NCBI GenBank assembly: GCA_028821575.1
Contig: JAPPFW010000059.1
Location: 1-41,439, forward strand
Source: a bacterium
Lineage (GTDB): Bacteria > Actinomycetota > Acidimicrobiia > Spongiisociales > Spongiisociaceae
Direction: 5' to 3'
Length of the DNA: 41,439 bases
In this document: positions 1 to 7,565 of the stretch, in pieces
How positions within the stretch are numbered: the first letter of the stretch is position 1
Layout: each line of letters begins with the position of its first letter
Position numbers and translations under genes: made by a program
Notes under the pieces: generated by a model
Databases searched by the model: none
Seen by the model: the letters and a program-made list of their open reading frames with translations, nothing else
What the model was told of the DNA's origin: nothing

Positions 1-1
1 C

Positions 2-277
2 ACAACGCCCTGTCCCCGCCCCTTGAGCCAACATTTGACTATAGGGGCGTCAACGGCGTTGACGGAATCGTTTTGGGCCCGAATGCAGGTCGAACTCCTA
101 GACCGGCGCCGATGGCGCACCCGCCTCGAGTTGGCCAACGCTATCTTCGAATACCTCGAAATCTTCCACAACCGGCAACGACGCCACGCCGCGCTGGGAA
201 TGCGAACACCGACCGAATACGAAAGAATCCACCACGACAACAACCCAACCGCCGCACCACTCATCCAAGCGAGCTAA
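2..277 (+). pseudogene. IS3-family transposase, C-terminal part (cut by window edge)
   Basis: The frame is open to the left edge and ends with TAA at 275-277. The readable part contains ALTESFWARMQVELLDRRR, then an AIFEYLE-x-FHNRQRRHAALG block and TPTEYE. This is the end of the DDE integrase core of IS3-type OrfB transposases, where the glutamate of TESF is the last catalytic residue. The stretch before it does not read like the usual core, so the copy may be broken as well as cut off. No terminal inverted repeat was recognised after the stop. Family assignment is firm; intactness is unknown. Confidence 0.75.
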
Positions 278-699
278 CTCCGAAAAACCCGGTCACCATC
301 AGCCACCAAGGGGCAAACCTTTCGGCGCTGGGCGAGACAGGCTGTACGGGGCCAAGGGTCTCCGGGGTAACCGGGGCGGTTCAATGGTGGTCAGGAAATG
401 GTGGGCTGGGTGGATGGTGGAGTGTGTGGATGGTGGGGTGGCTGCCTGGCACCGTCTCCCTTGCGCTTCCGACGCTTCGAAAACCACCGCCTGTGATCCA
501 GGCCACAGGGACGCATCCGGGCCCGTTCCGAGCGGCCCTGCCCACGACGGCGCGGAAGTGGCCACAACCCGGACGCCACCATCTCCGCGATCAAGAGGCG
601 CGTACCGCCCAGCAGCCCGGCAAACCGACCACCCATTACCACCCCTGACACCCCACCCCAGCGCCTGATGGGCACCAACCCCGCTACCGTCATCGCGCG
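278..699. other. non-coding stretch after the transposase remnant
   Basis: No supportable gene lies here. Open frames on both strands lack family character and recognisable start sites. Positions 384-445 are rich in GGTGG/TGGATGG simple-sequence motifs resembling the dispersed GGTGGCTTGT elements elsewhere in the window. The CoA-transferase promoter should lie in the last 100 bases, but no convincing -35/-10 pair was found. Confidence 0.5.
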
Positions 700-1818
700 A
701 TGGAAGGTCCCCTCTCCGACATAACGGTGGTTGACCTGACCCGGGTGCTGGCCGGTCCCTACGCCACGATGGTGCTGGCCGACCTGGGGGCGCGGGTCAT
801 CAAGGTGGAGCGTCCGGGGACGGGGGACGACGCCCGCGGGTTCGGTCCCTTCTCCGGGGATCGCTCTGTCTACTTCGAGTCCCTGAACCGGGGCAAGTCG
901 TCTGTCCCTCTCGACCTGGCGGAACCGGCCGACCGGGCAGCGTTCGAGGCGTTGGTGGACGGAGCCGACGTGCTGGTGGAGAACTTCCGGCCCGGCACCC
1001 TGGAGCGAATGGGCTACGGATGGGAGGTGCTGCACGAGCGTTGGCCGAGGCTGGTGTACGCGGCGGTGAGCGGCTTCGGGCGGAGCGGGCCGTATTCGGA
1101 GCGGCCCGCCTACGACATGGTCGTGCAGGCGATGGGCGGGCTGATGAGCCTCACCGGCCATCCGGGAGGGGCGCCCACCCGGGTGGGGACCTCGGTGGGG
1201 GACATCGCCGCCGGCATGTTCGCGGTGATAGGGATCCTCTCGGCCCTCCACGACCGGGAACGGACCGGGCTGGGCCAGGTCGTGGACGTCGCGATGCTCG
1301 ACTGCCAGGTGGCCATCCTCGAGAACGCTATCGCCAGGTACTGCGCCACCGGGGTGGTGCCGGGACCGCTGGGCAGCCGCCACCCGTCGATCACGCCCTT
1401 CGCCGCCTACCGGGCGGCCGACACCCACCTGGTGATCGCGGCGGGCAACGACCGGCTGTTCTCCACATTGTGCGAGACGCTGGAACGCCCGTCGCTGGTG
1501 GACGACCCCAGATTCGCCACCAACGATGATCGGACCCGCCATGCGAATGAACTGGCCGACGAGATCGAGGAGGCCCTCTCGGGCGATGTTGCCGCCGTCT
1601 GGATGGAGCGTTTGCTGCGGGCGGGGATTCCGTGCGGTCCGATCAACGACATCGGAGCGGTGGTGGCTGACCCGGGGGTCAGGGCCCGAAACATGATCGT
1701 GGAGGTGGAGCTCCCGGACGGCTCGACCCTCGAGATGGCAGGAAACCCGGTCAAGCTGTCCCGCCACGGGGATCCCCCGAGCCGTCCTGCGGCACCGGAG
1801 CTGGTGGTTGGTGAATAG
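700..1818 (+). CDS. CaiB/BaiF family (class III) CoA-transferase
   Basis: The 372-residue product transfers coenzyme A between carboxylic acids, probably in the cytoplasm; the substrate cannot be told from sequence. It opens with the family motif D-x-T-x-VLAGPYATM-x-LADLGA-x-VIKVE (residues 11-37). NRGK-x-S-x-PLDL follows at about 63-72 and VENFRPGTLERMG at about 93-105. The aspartate of TSVGDIAAG (Asp168) matches catalytic Asp169 of formyl-CoA transferase. Length fits the family (about 370-430). ATG 700 is used because the conserved N-terminus begins within eight residues of it. It stands alone on this strand between mobile-element debris and the repeat region. Confidence 0.93.
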   Translation: MEGPLSDITVVDLTRVLAGPYATMVLADLGARVIKVERPGTGDDARGFGPFSGDRSVYFESLNRGKSSVPLDLAEPADRAAFEALVDGADVLVENFRPGTLERMGYGWEVLHERWPRLVYAAVSGFGRSGPYSERPAYDMVVQAMGGLMSLTGHPGGAPTRVGTSVGDIAAGMFAVIGILSALHDRERTGLGQVVDVAMLDCQVAILENAIARYCATGVVPGPLGSRHPSITPFAAYRAADTHLVIAAGNDRLFSTLCETLERPSLVDDPRFATNDDRTRHANELADEIEEALSGDVAAVWMERLLRAGIPCGPINDIGAVVADPGVRARNMIVEVELPDGSTLEMAGNPVKLSRHGDPPSRPAAPELVVGE

Positions 1819-1825
1819 TGGACTG

Positions 1826-1850
1826 TGGTTGGTGGCTTGTGGCTTGTGGC
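1826..1850 (+). repeat. short GGCTTGT heptanucleotide array
   Basis: Two and a half copies of a 7-bp unit (GGCTTGT) stand just after the CoA-transferase stop and just before direct repeat A. The same unit occurs as GCCACAA at 4175-4214 and as GGCTTGT at 22402-22443. Confidence 0.7.
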
Positions 1851-1851
1851 A

Positions 1852-2022
1852 GTCAGGTGCGGGGAGATGGCCGTCTGCCCGGTGAGAGTCCTGGGTCTCG
1901 AGCCACAGACGCTGGGCCGGGCGTCCAAAACTTTAGGGGCGAATACAAAGTTATGCGCTGTGCGTTACACAGAATCGTATAGCGCAATGTATGCGTAACC
2001 GGCTAGCATGATCAGCCGTCCG
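1852..2022 (+). repeat. long direct repeat, copy A (171 bp)
   Basis: Aligned by eye, this is about 90% identical (15 mismatches, two single-base gaps) to 3938-4110. The two copies bracket the AlbA-type gene in the same orientation. The first half is G+C-rich. The second half contains AAAACTTTAGGGGCGAATAC and TTATGCGCTGTGCGTTA followed by GTATAGCGCA. No obvious terminal inverted repeats or open frame were seen. It could be a duplicated regulatory segment, a small non-autonomous mobile element or an attachment-like site. The right end abuts a degraded piece of an AlbA-type gene. Confidence 0.85.
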
Positions 2023-2187
2023 GATGGAGTCGGCGCTGCGCGGCAGCCTCCTCGGGCCAGCACACGCGGCGGGCGAAATGGATGCTGACGGTAGGCCCGG
2101 TGCCTCCTGATCCCTCCCCGTGAGGTCCACACATGGTCACCGAATCCGGGTTCGGGACCGACCGCGTTCTTACCGGCGGAATCTTAA
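2023..2187 (+). pseudogene. internal fragment of a second AlbA-type gene
   Basis: This stretch aligns by eye with 2562-2727 inside the neighbouring AlbA-type gene. The best part is 2040-2160 against 2581-2701, including TGCCTCCTGATCCCTCCCC and TGAGGTCCACACA. The reading frame is broken and the downstream part has become A+T-rich. It is the remnant of a paralogous copy, starting directly at the right edge of repeat A. Confidence 0.75.
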
Positions 2188-2189
2188 TA

Positions 2190-2212
2190 AACCTATACGG
2201 CCTGCGCTATAC
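2190..2212 (+). promoter_or_regulatory. possible promoter/operator of the AlbA-type gene
   Basis: The A+T-rich stretch TTAATAAACCTATACGG looks promoter-like in this G+C-rich DNA. It is followed at 2203-2212 by TGCGCTATAC, the exact reverse complement of GTATAGCGCA at 1977-1986 in repeat A. A dyad of this kind ahead of a DNA-binding regulator gene could be its operator. This is inference only. Confidence 0.3.
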
Positions 2213-2280
2213 CAAGAAGTAAGAGCGCAAAAGCGCGTAAAGGTCGGTAGGACGATCGCTGGATCCCGGGTTCTTTCGAA

Positions 2281-3918
2281 GTGCCGTGGACCGGTTACTC
2301 ACACAGCGGGCAGTCGCCTCAAGAGGACGCCAGTGACGATGAGTTGGCCGAAGCGGTCGCGTGTCTCGCGAATGGGCACGGCGGATGGCTTCTCATCGGG
2401 GTCGGGAATGATGGCTCGCTCGATGGCGCGCCTCCTCGACACGGCGACGTTACGGACCCCCGAAGGGTCGAGGCACTGATCGCCAACAAGACGTCGCCGG
2501 CACTGACGGTTAGAGCGTATGTAGAGGTGTTGGAAGACGTCGATGTGATAGCGATCCACGTCACAAGGCCGAACTCGCTTGCGGCAACCACCCCGGGTCG
2601 GTACGTGCGACGGGCGATCGATGTCGGAGGCAATCCCCAGTGCCTCCCGATCCTTCCCCATGAGGTCCACACAAGGGTCGCCGAACTCGGGTTGCGCGAC
2701 TTGTCCGCGCTCCCACTGGCGGATCTGTCTACACAGGATCTCGACTCCACCGAACTCGACCGGTTCCGCCGCCTGGCGGAAGGCGGCGGCGATGAAGTTC
2801 TCGCCACCCTATCGAACAGCGATCTCCTGTCCGCACTCGGATTCAGGACTGTCGATGGTGTCCTGACACTGGGCGCGGCATTACTGTTCGGGACTGCTGC
2901 CACCCTCCGGACATTTGTCCCGACCCACTCGACGGTCTTCCAGGCGCACGACGAGCACGCCACCGTTCGTAGCAACCGGCGCCTCAACGTCCCGCTCATC
3001 CAGGCCATGGTCGAACTCTCCGACGCGATACGCCCCTACAACCCTGAAGAGGAGGTCGACGACGGGCTATTCAGGCTCGGACTACCGCTCTACTCGGAGA
3101 TCGCCTGTCGGGAGTTGATCGGCAATGCTCTCGTCCATCGCGACTACTCCATCAATGGCGAGATCCGTGTGGCCATCGAGCGCTCGACACTTTCGGTCAG
3201 CAACCCAGGCGGGTTCCCATCCAGAATTACGGTCGAGACCTTGCTGACCGCCCTGCCGCAAGCGCGGAACCCGCTCATTGCCGATGCCTTCAAACAAGCA
3301 GGGCTTGTGGAACGGGTCGGACGCGGTATCAACAGGGTCTACCGGAACCAACTCGCCCTGGGAAGGCCGGTTCCCGACTACTCGCGATCCACCCGGGCAT
3401 GGGAGGAGGCGCGGCTTCCCGCCGGGCCAGCCGATCGGGAACTGCCGCTTTCACCGCGATGTCGGGTCGGGAAGGCCAACCGCTCGATCTGCATGCTCTG
3501 CAGGCACTGCACGAGGTTCGGGCCGAGGGTCGCATCACATCGCGTCGAGCAGGCCACCTCTTTCAAGTCAGTCGTGACGAAGCGAGGGGGCATCCTCAGT
3601 TCAATGGTGGAGCGCGGCTTCCTCGAAGCCCGCGGGCAGGGCAGGGGACGCGCCTACCACCTGGCCGGCCCGCTGTACCGGGAACTAGGCGGGTCGGCTG
3701 CGTACGTCCGCACCCGTGGTTTCGATCGAATCCAGCAGCAGCAAATGGTGCTCACCTACGTCGACGAGCACGGTTGGATCACCCGCTCGGACGCTGCCAA
3801 ACTCTGCCGACTGACACCGGATCAGGCTTCGCGATTGCTCCGGCGAATGGTCCGGCAGGGGATGCTGGAAATGGTCGGAGTGCGGCGGACAGCCCGCAAC
3901 CGGGCTACTGGTGGATAG
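2281..3918 (+). CDS. AlbA_2 (Schlafen-type) / HATPase_c_4 ATP-binding regulator, frameshift-scarred
   Basis: The 545-residue frame contains DDELAEAVACLANGHGG and LLIGVGNDGSLDG (about residues 18-50), an AlbA_2 DNA-binding domain. The centre has RELIGNALVHRDYS and SNPGGFP (about 278-315) plus VERVGRGINRVYR, a COG2865-type HATPase_c_4 domain. A C-terminal winged helix follows (ITRSDAAKLCRLT-x-DQASRLLRRM). The family acts as transcriptional or stress regulators. The frame is damaged. The expected LKRTP motif lies in another frame at about 2316-2336. Residues about 386-433 read sensibly only in another frame (GREGQPLDLHALQALHEV). The frame returns at a five-G run (3586-3590). GTG 2281 is the only start after an in-frame TAG at 2248. 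It is probably decaying, or mis-sequenced. Confidence 0.75.
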   Translation: MPWTGYSHSGQSPQEDASDDELAEAVACLANGHGGWLLIGVGNDGSLDGAPPRHGDVTDPRRVEALIANKTSPALTVRAYVEVLEDVDVIAIHVTRPNSLAATTPGRYVRRAIDVGGNPQCLPILPHEVHTRVAELGLRDLSALPLADLSTQDLDSTELDRFRRLAEGGGDEVLATLSNSDLLSALGFRTVDGVLTLGAALLFGTAATLRTFVPTHSTVFQAHDEHATVRSNRRLNVPLIQAMVELSDAIRPYNPEEEVDDGLFRLGLPLYSEIACRELIGNALVHRDYSINGEIRVAIERSTLSVSNPGGFPSRITVETLLTALPQARNPLIADAFKQAGLVERVGRGINRVYRNQLALGRPVPDYSRSTRAWEEARLPAGPADRELPLSPRCRVGKANRSICMLCRHCTRFGPRVASHRVEQATSFKSVVTKRGGILSSMVERGFLEARGQGRGRAYHLAGPLYRELGGSAAYVRTRGFDRIQQQQMVLTYVDEHGWITRSDAAKLCRLTPDQASRLLRRMVRQGMLEMVGVRRTARNRATGG

Positions 3919-3937
3919 TGAATGGTGGATCGTGGCC

Positions 3938-4110
3938 GTCAGGTGCCGGGAGATGGCCGTCTGCCCGGTGAGGATCCTGGGCCTCGAAGCCACAGACGCT
4001 GGCCCGGGCCTCCAAAACTCTAGGGGCGAATACAAAGTTATGCGCTGTGCGTTATGCAGAATCCTATAGCGCAATACATACGTAAACCGGCTAGCACGAC
4101 CAGCCGTCCG
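3938..4110 (+). repeat. long direct repeat, copy B (173 bp)
   Basis: Second copy of the 171-bp repeat, starting 19 bases after the AlbA-type stop codon and in the same orientation as copy A. Differences from copy A are scattered substitutions plus two one-base insertions. The A+T-rich block with TTATGCGCTGTGCGTTA is strictly kept, while the decamer has changed to CTATAGCGCA. Its right edge runs straight into a fragment matching the 3' end of the same gene. Confidence 0.85.
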
Positions 4111-4176
4111 CCCAGACGCGGCCGAACTCCGCCAGTCGGCACCCGATCAGGCTTCGCGATCGCTCCGGCGAACGGC
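4111..4176 (+). pseudogene. 3'-end fragment of another AlbA-type gene
   Basis: About 62 bases match 3791-3852 of the intact gene at roughly 80% by eye. In the matching frame it reads A-E-L-R-Q-S-A-P-DQASRSLRRT against A-K-L-C-R-L-T-P-DQASRLLRRM of the winged-helix domain. It is a remnant of a related copy, not a functional gene, and it is fused directly to repeat B. Confidence 0.72.
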
Positions 4177-4214
4177 CACAAGCCACAAGCCACAAGCCAC
4201 AAGCCACAAGCCAC
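4175..4214 (+). repeat. GCCACAA heptanucleotide array (5.7 units)
   Basis: Five perfect GCCACAA units and a partial sixth stand 15 bases upstream of the thioesterase start. It is the same 7-mer, in the opposite orientation, as the arrays at 1826 and 22402. Perfect tandem units of this kind are prone to copy-number change by slippage. Confidence 0.9.
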
Positions 4215-4228
4215 CTATTCTCCCCCCA

Positions 4229-4669
4229 ATGACCGACACGAGGAGCGCCTCCACACCCCGTCCGATCACCTACGACCGCCGGATCCGGTTCTCGGACTGT
4301 GACGCCCAGGGGATCGTCTACAACCCCAACTACCTCGTCTACTGGGACGACGCCTTCACCGACTACATGGACGCCGTCGGTTGCTCCTGGGACTTCATGG
4401 TGTCCATGGGAGACGACGTGGTGCTGGCGCGCACCGAGATCGACTACCGCCGCTCGGTGGCGATGGGCCAGGTGGCTCGTACAACCGCCCGGGTGGTGCG
4501 GATCGGGCGGAGCTCGATCATCTTCGAGTACCTGACCGTCGACGCCGATTCGGGCGAGACCCTGGTGGAGGGACGCCAAGTCCAGGTGATCGTCGACCAC
4601 GACACCATGCGGCCCAAACGGGTGCCCGACTACCTCCGGGAGATGATCCGCGTCCAGGAAGGCTGGTGA
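4229..4669 (+). CDS. acyl-CoA thioesterase, 4HBT hotdog family
   Basis: The 146-residue product should hydrolyse an acyl- or aroyl-CoA thioester in the cytoplasm. The motif FSDCDAQGIVYNPNYLVYWD (residues 21-40) is the signature of the 4-hydroxybenzoyl-CoA thioesterase/YbgC group. Asp25 matches catalytic Asp17 of the Pseudomonas enzyme. The TEIDYRRS strand, the central helix and EGRQVQVIVD follow in the family order, and the length is typical (about 130-150). ATG 4229 places the catalytic motif at the usual distance, though no strong ribosome binding site is present. It is monocistronic and convergent with the coiled-coil gene. The natural substrate is not predictable from this context. Confidence 0.9.
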   Translation: MTDTRSASTPRPITYDRRIRFSDCDAQGIVYNPNYLVYWDDAFTDYMDAVGCSWDFMVSMGDDVVLARTEIDYRRSVAMGQVARTTARVVRIGRSSIIFEYLTVDADSGETLVEGRQVQVIVDHDTMRPKRVPDYLREMIRVQEGW

Positions 4670-4679
4670 ATGGTGGCTT

Positions 4680-4730
4680 GTGGCTGGTGAGTGGTGACAA
4701 CTGCTGTCTTAGATGACATCCACCAGCCAC
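4680..4730. terminator. possible bidirectional terminator between convergent genes
   Basis: GTGGCTGGTG (4680-4689) and CACCAGCCAC (4721-4730) form a perfect 10-bp inverted repeat with a 31-base loop, exactly between the convergent thioesterase and coiled-coil genes. There is no clear U-run. The arms are also related to the dispersed GGTGGCT elements, so the pairing could be incidental. Confidence 0.4.
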
Positions 4731-4733
4731 CAG

Positions 4734-5282
4734 CTACTGACCGCTGGCTACGGGCCACTCACCACGGGTGACCGCCTCGATGTAGCCCTCGACCCTGGAC
4801 ACCCGGGCATTGAGTCCGACTACGTGTCTGCCCACTTCCTTGAGGTTGGCGTCGTGTGCGGCGGCGTTGGCATCGATCTTGTCCCCGAGTCGCTCGATCT
4901 TGCGCTCCACGACGGCAAGGCTCTCCCGGCTCTCGGTGCGGATCAGTCGGGACTCCTTGCTGTTCTCGCTGCGCAACAGCCGGAACTCTTCCGTCGTCTC
5001 GCTACGCCGCTGCCCCATCTCCTCCCGCACGAGCCGGAATCCCTCATTCATCTCCGCACGCACCCGCCCGAACTCCTCATTCATCTCCGCACGGACTCGC
5101 TGGATCTGTGACCTGTTTTCGGCCACGTCGGCAGCCAGCGCTTCGACCTTGGCATCTAGGGCACCGACCTTGGCACTGAGATCGGCGAACAGGCGGTTCA
5201 TCCGGATCGTCAACCCCAGCAGGGAGATAAAGACGAGGGCCAGGGTGGCCCCGGAGGTCAGTGCCGTGGCATCGAATTCCAT
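4734..5282 (-). CDS. membrane-anchored coiled-coil protein
   Basis: This 182-residue protein has a single N-terminal hydrophobic segment (about residues 8-27, T-x-GATLALVFISLLGLTI). A long charged helix with heptad-like spacing follows. It includes the internally repeated RVRAEMNEEFG / RVRAEMNEGFR units and the related RSETTEEFRLLR and KESRLIRTESRES stretches. No catalytic motif is visible. It resembles the many small bacterial proteins with a membrane anchor and a cytoplasmic or periplasmic coiled coil; the role is unknown. The last 26 codons are duplicated in degraded form at 6258-6378. ATG 5282 precedes the hydrophobic segment directly. It is transcribed away from the small membrane-protein gene that starts 207 bases to its right. 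Confidence 0.8.
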   Translation of the reverse strand: MEFDATALTSGATLALVFISLLGLTIRMNRLFADLSAKVGALDAKVEALAADVAENRSQIQRVRAEMNEEFGRVRAEMNEGFRLVREEMGQRRSETTEEFRLLRSENSKESRLIRTESRESLAVVERKIERLGDKIDANAAAHDANLKEVGRHVVGLNARVSRVEGYIEAVTRGEWPVASGQ

Positions 5283-5489
5283 GTCAACAACGATACATTA
5301 CGGATCGTCGTTTGAGAAGAGGGATGTTTCCACCTATTTTCCCGAACTCCTGGGTGCCGCCTCACGACACCCATGGTCGGCCGGCAGCATCAACCAACAA
5401 ACCGACAAACCGGCCGTGTCACACCTGTCCCATACATTGGTTACGGAGAACACGACAAGATCAGTCGAGCCCAAGACCAGGGGGGTGTG

Positions 5490-5972
5490 ATGACCATCCG
5501 ACCGCTCGAACCGCTAGTCCGAACCGTCCACATACGCATCGACCTGGTGCCGGTCGCCGGCTTCGCCGTCGCCCTGGCTGCCGGCGTGGTGCAGTCCGCC
5601 TGGTGGTTCGGCCATGGATGGACGTGGTCGAACCTCCCGAGGTTCCTCATGTCGGGGGAGCCCGTCGCCTGGTGCGTGATCCTGATCCTGGCGGGAGCAT
5701 GCCTCTCCTGGGTGGGCCTCCGCCGGACTAGTTACGGCCAGGAGAGCCGCGAGTGGGCCGTAGCCGGACTGGTGATCTCGGCGATCGCCGCCATTCCCAT
5801 AATGCTGGGAGTCCTCCTGCTCGTCCTGCTGATGCTCCTGATCGGCGCCTGCATCGGCGACCGTGCCCGGCCGAGTCGTGGCCGGAGCAGTGGGACGTCA
5901 CATCCGACCCATGCAGAGGCGTCGCATTGGGGTGAAGTGCATCAACCGTCCGACCGGAGCAGAGATGGCTGA
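5490..5972 (+). CDS. small multi-pass membrane protein, unknown
   Basis: I do not recognise this 160-residue product. Three hydrophobic segments can be seen: about residues 18-34 (VPVAGFAVALAAGVVQS), 55-72 (VAWCVILILAGACLSWVG) and 86-115 (VAGLVISAIAAIPIMLGVLLL onward). The hydrophilic tail is rich in Ser, Arg and His. The layout resembles DUF4190-like small membrane proteins of actinobacteria, but no motif proves it. ATG 5490 follows GGGGGTGTG and starts just ahead of the membrane core. The frame is open upstream to 5373, but that part is hydrophilic and unlikely to be coding. The terminal 30 residues could be read-through into non-coding DNA. Confidence 0.6.
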   Translation: MTIRPLEPLVRTVHIRIDLVPVAGFAVALAAGVVQSAWWFGHGWTWSNLPRFLMSGEPVAWCVILILAGACLSWVGLRRTSYGQESREWAVAGLVISAIAAIPIMLGVLLLVLLMLLIGACIGDRARPSRGRSSGTSHPTHAEASHWGEVHQPSDRSRDG

Positions 5973-6257
5973 TCGACTCCCTCATTCGTCCGGGCAGAGT
6001 TCCTTGGGCTTGCAAGCGCTGAACTCGGCGAGGGCGAGGGCGAGGTGACTGAGGCCGCGTTCGTCACCGATGCGTCAGTCTGCGCGGTCGATGGGGGCAC
6101 CTGCCGGCGGAGGCCAGGTACGAACCGGGGATCGATCCGATCGACAAGCCGCGTCGGCTACCGGACCTTCCCGGAGCGGAGAGGAGACATACCATCCCAG
6201 CCAACCATCCCAGCCAACTCGAACCGGCCTTCGGAGCGGGTGACCGACAACCGACCT
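5973..6257. other. non-coding region
   Basis: This lies between the small membrane protein and the fragment of the coiled-coil gene. No gene, repeat or clear regulatory site was found. Near 6191-6215 there is a short direct repeat (ATCCCAGCCAAC twice). Confidence 0.5.
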
Positions 6258-6378
6258 ACTGACCGCTGGCTACCGGCCACTCCCTACCGGTCATCCCCTC
6301 GATGTATCCCTCGACCCTCGTCACCCGCTCGTTGAAGTCCTGAGGACCCACGAAGACCCCTCTCGCGTTCTGCTTCAG
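6258..6378 (-). pseudogene. truncated copy of the coiled-coil gene's 3' end
   Basis: Reading leftward, a start-less frame of about 39 codons ends in FNERVTRVEGYIEGMTGREW then PVASGQ and a stop. The intact coiled-coil protein ends LNARVSRVEGYIEAVTRGEW then PVASGQ. The upstream part (GVFVGPQDF) has no match in the intact gene. The fragment overlaps the last bases of hsdS. It is either a broken paralog or a displaced gene end. Confidence 0.7.
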
Positions 6379-7565
6379 GCCATGCGCGGGCTAGCCGTCC
6401 CTTTGGCCATCGACTCATGGAGTATCGACGGCCAGAGCGCCGCGACGAATAGCTCTGACTCAATCCGCAGGTTCCGATGACGGGCAAGAGCCTGGATCTT
6501 CCGCCGGGCCCGACGCTGCTCCGCGAGTGGAGGTCTCCAGATCTCGAAGGCCAGGAACGAGTCGATGCTGAGTCTTTGGCGGCGTCGGCCGAGGCCTTTG
6601 CCCCAAGTGCCAGATTCCATCCAGTTCGACGCCGATTGCATGTAGATCGCCAGCCACAGCGGGTCCAGTTCAGCAGCGTGCGTCTGGAAAGTCGGAAACT
6701 CGCCGGAAACGAAGAAGCCATCGAACTCCATCGGAATGCGAGCGTAGGCGCCCTCGAAGGCGAGGTTCTTGGAGTAGATGAACTGGCCGGCACTGACGCG
6801 ATTCAGCGTCGTGGCCGAGGTTCGGGAACCGTCGAGCGGTTCCTTCCGATAGACGCCGCGGCCGAAGTGGTAGAGACCGAGGCTTGGATACGTCTCCGTT
6901 GGATCGACCGATACCGGGTGAGCAACTTGTTCCATCAGAACGCGTAGCGGGACCCTCGTCCAACCTCTTGCTCCCTTCTCCAACTCGGAGAGATCGGGTC
7001 TGCACGCCAGAGCGACGGCCGCAGTCTCGCTCAGTTCTGTCGCCCGCTTCGCATTCGCTTCCAGAGCTCTGACCTGCTGCCTGTGATAAGCCAGTGTTTG
7101 GGCTGTGATCCGTTGGCTATCGATATCTGGAATCGGAAACCGGAGCTCAAGAAACCGCCGGGGGTGGACTCGTGGGCGAAAAGTGCCGGTTTGCCCATGT
7201 CCAGACGCGACGCGCTGCCAGAAGTCGGGCCAGGCGCACAGGTACGAGAGGAACTGCGCGTCGAGTTCCTCCTCCAGGCGTGAGAACGTCAGGAACTCGG
7301 GAGAAAGGTGGAACCCATCGAACTCAGGAGTGACAACAGCGATCCCTCCCTTGAAGGCCTGCAGCCTGCTCAACACCAACTGGCCTGCTCGGAGATGATG
7401 CAGCTTCTTGTAGCTAGTGCCGAACCCTGAGAGGTCGTTCCTCTTGAATAGTCCGCGTCCGGAGTTGTGCACACCAGCCACCGGGTAGCGAGCGGTCGCC
7501 TCGACCTGGACCGGGTTGAGGTCGAGGGTGAGGACTTCGCCGAGTCGGCGCTCTCCGACACTCAC
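6375..7565 (-). CDS. hsdS: type I restriction-modification specificity subunit (HsdS-like)
   Basis: The 396-residue protein would choose the DNA target of a type I methylase. It is built as two related halves. Residues about 26-92 (YPVAGVHNSGRG ... EFDGFHLSPEF) parallel residues about 226-292 (YPSLGLYHFGRG ... EFDGFFVSGEF). Each half ends in a helix that should form the conserved spacer (RITAQTLAYHRQQVRALE; EQRRARRKIQALARH). Two target-recognition domains in one chain is the normal HsdS plan, and the length is usual. The start overlaps the hsdM stop by four bases (ATGA), so the two are translationally coupled. The C-terminus overlaps the coiled-coil remnant. It is the last gene of the leftward operon. 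Confidence 0.88.
   Translation of the reverse strand: MSVGERRLGEVLTLDLNPVQVEATARYPVAGVHNSGRGLFKRNDLSGFGTSYKKLHHLRAGQLVLSRLQAFKGGIAVVTPEFDGFHLSPEFLTFSRLEEELDAQFLSYLCAWPDFWQRVASGHGQTGTFRPRVHPRRFLELRFPIPDIDSQRITAQTLAYHRQQVRALEANAKRATELSETAAVALACRPDLSELEKGARGWTRVPLRVLMEQVAHPVSVDPTETYPSLGLYHFGRGVYRKEPLDGSRTSATTLNRVSAGQFIYSKNLAFEGAYARIPMEFDGFFVSGEFPTFQTHAAELDPLWLAIYMQSASNWMESGTWGKGLGRRRQRLSIDSFLAFEIWRPPLAEQRRARRKIQALARHRNLRIESELFVAALWPSILHESMAKGTASPRMA

Noticed and set aside
391..1767. 458-codon leftward frame opposite the CoA-transferase
   Set aside because: Antisense shadow of a clearly conserved gene; His/Arg/Gly-rich composition without motifs.
1852..2022. Direct repeats interpreted as prophage or integrative-element attachment sites
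   Set aside because: No integrase, excisionase or phage gene lies between them and there is no tRNA nearby. A small mobile unit or duplication fits as well, so att sites are not claimed.
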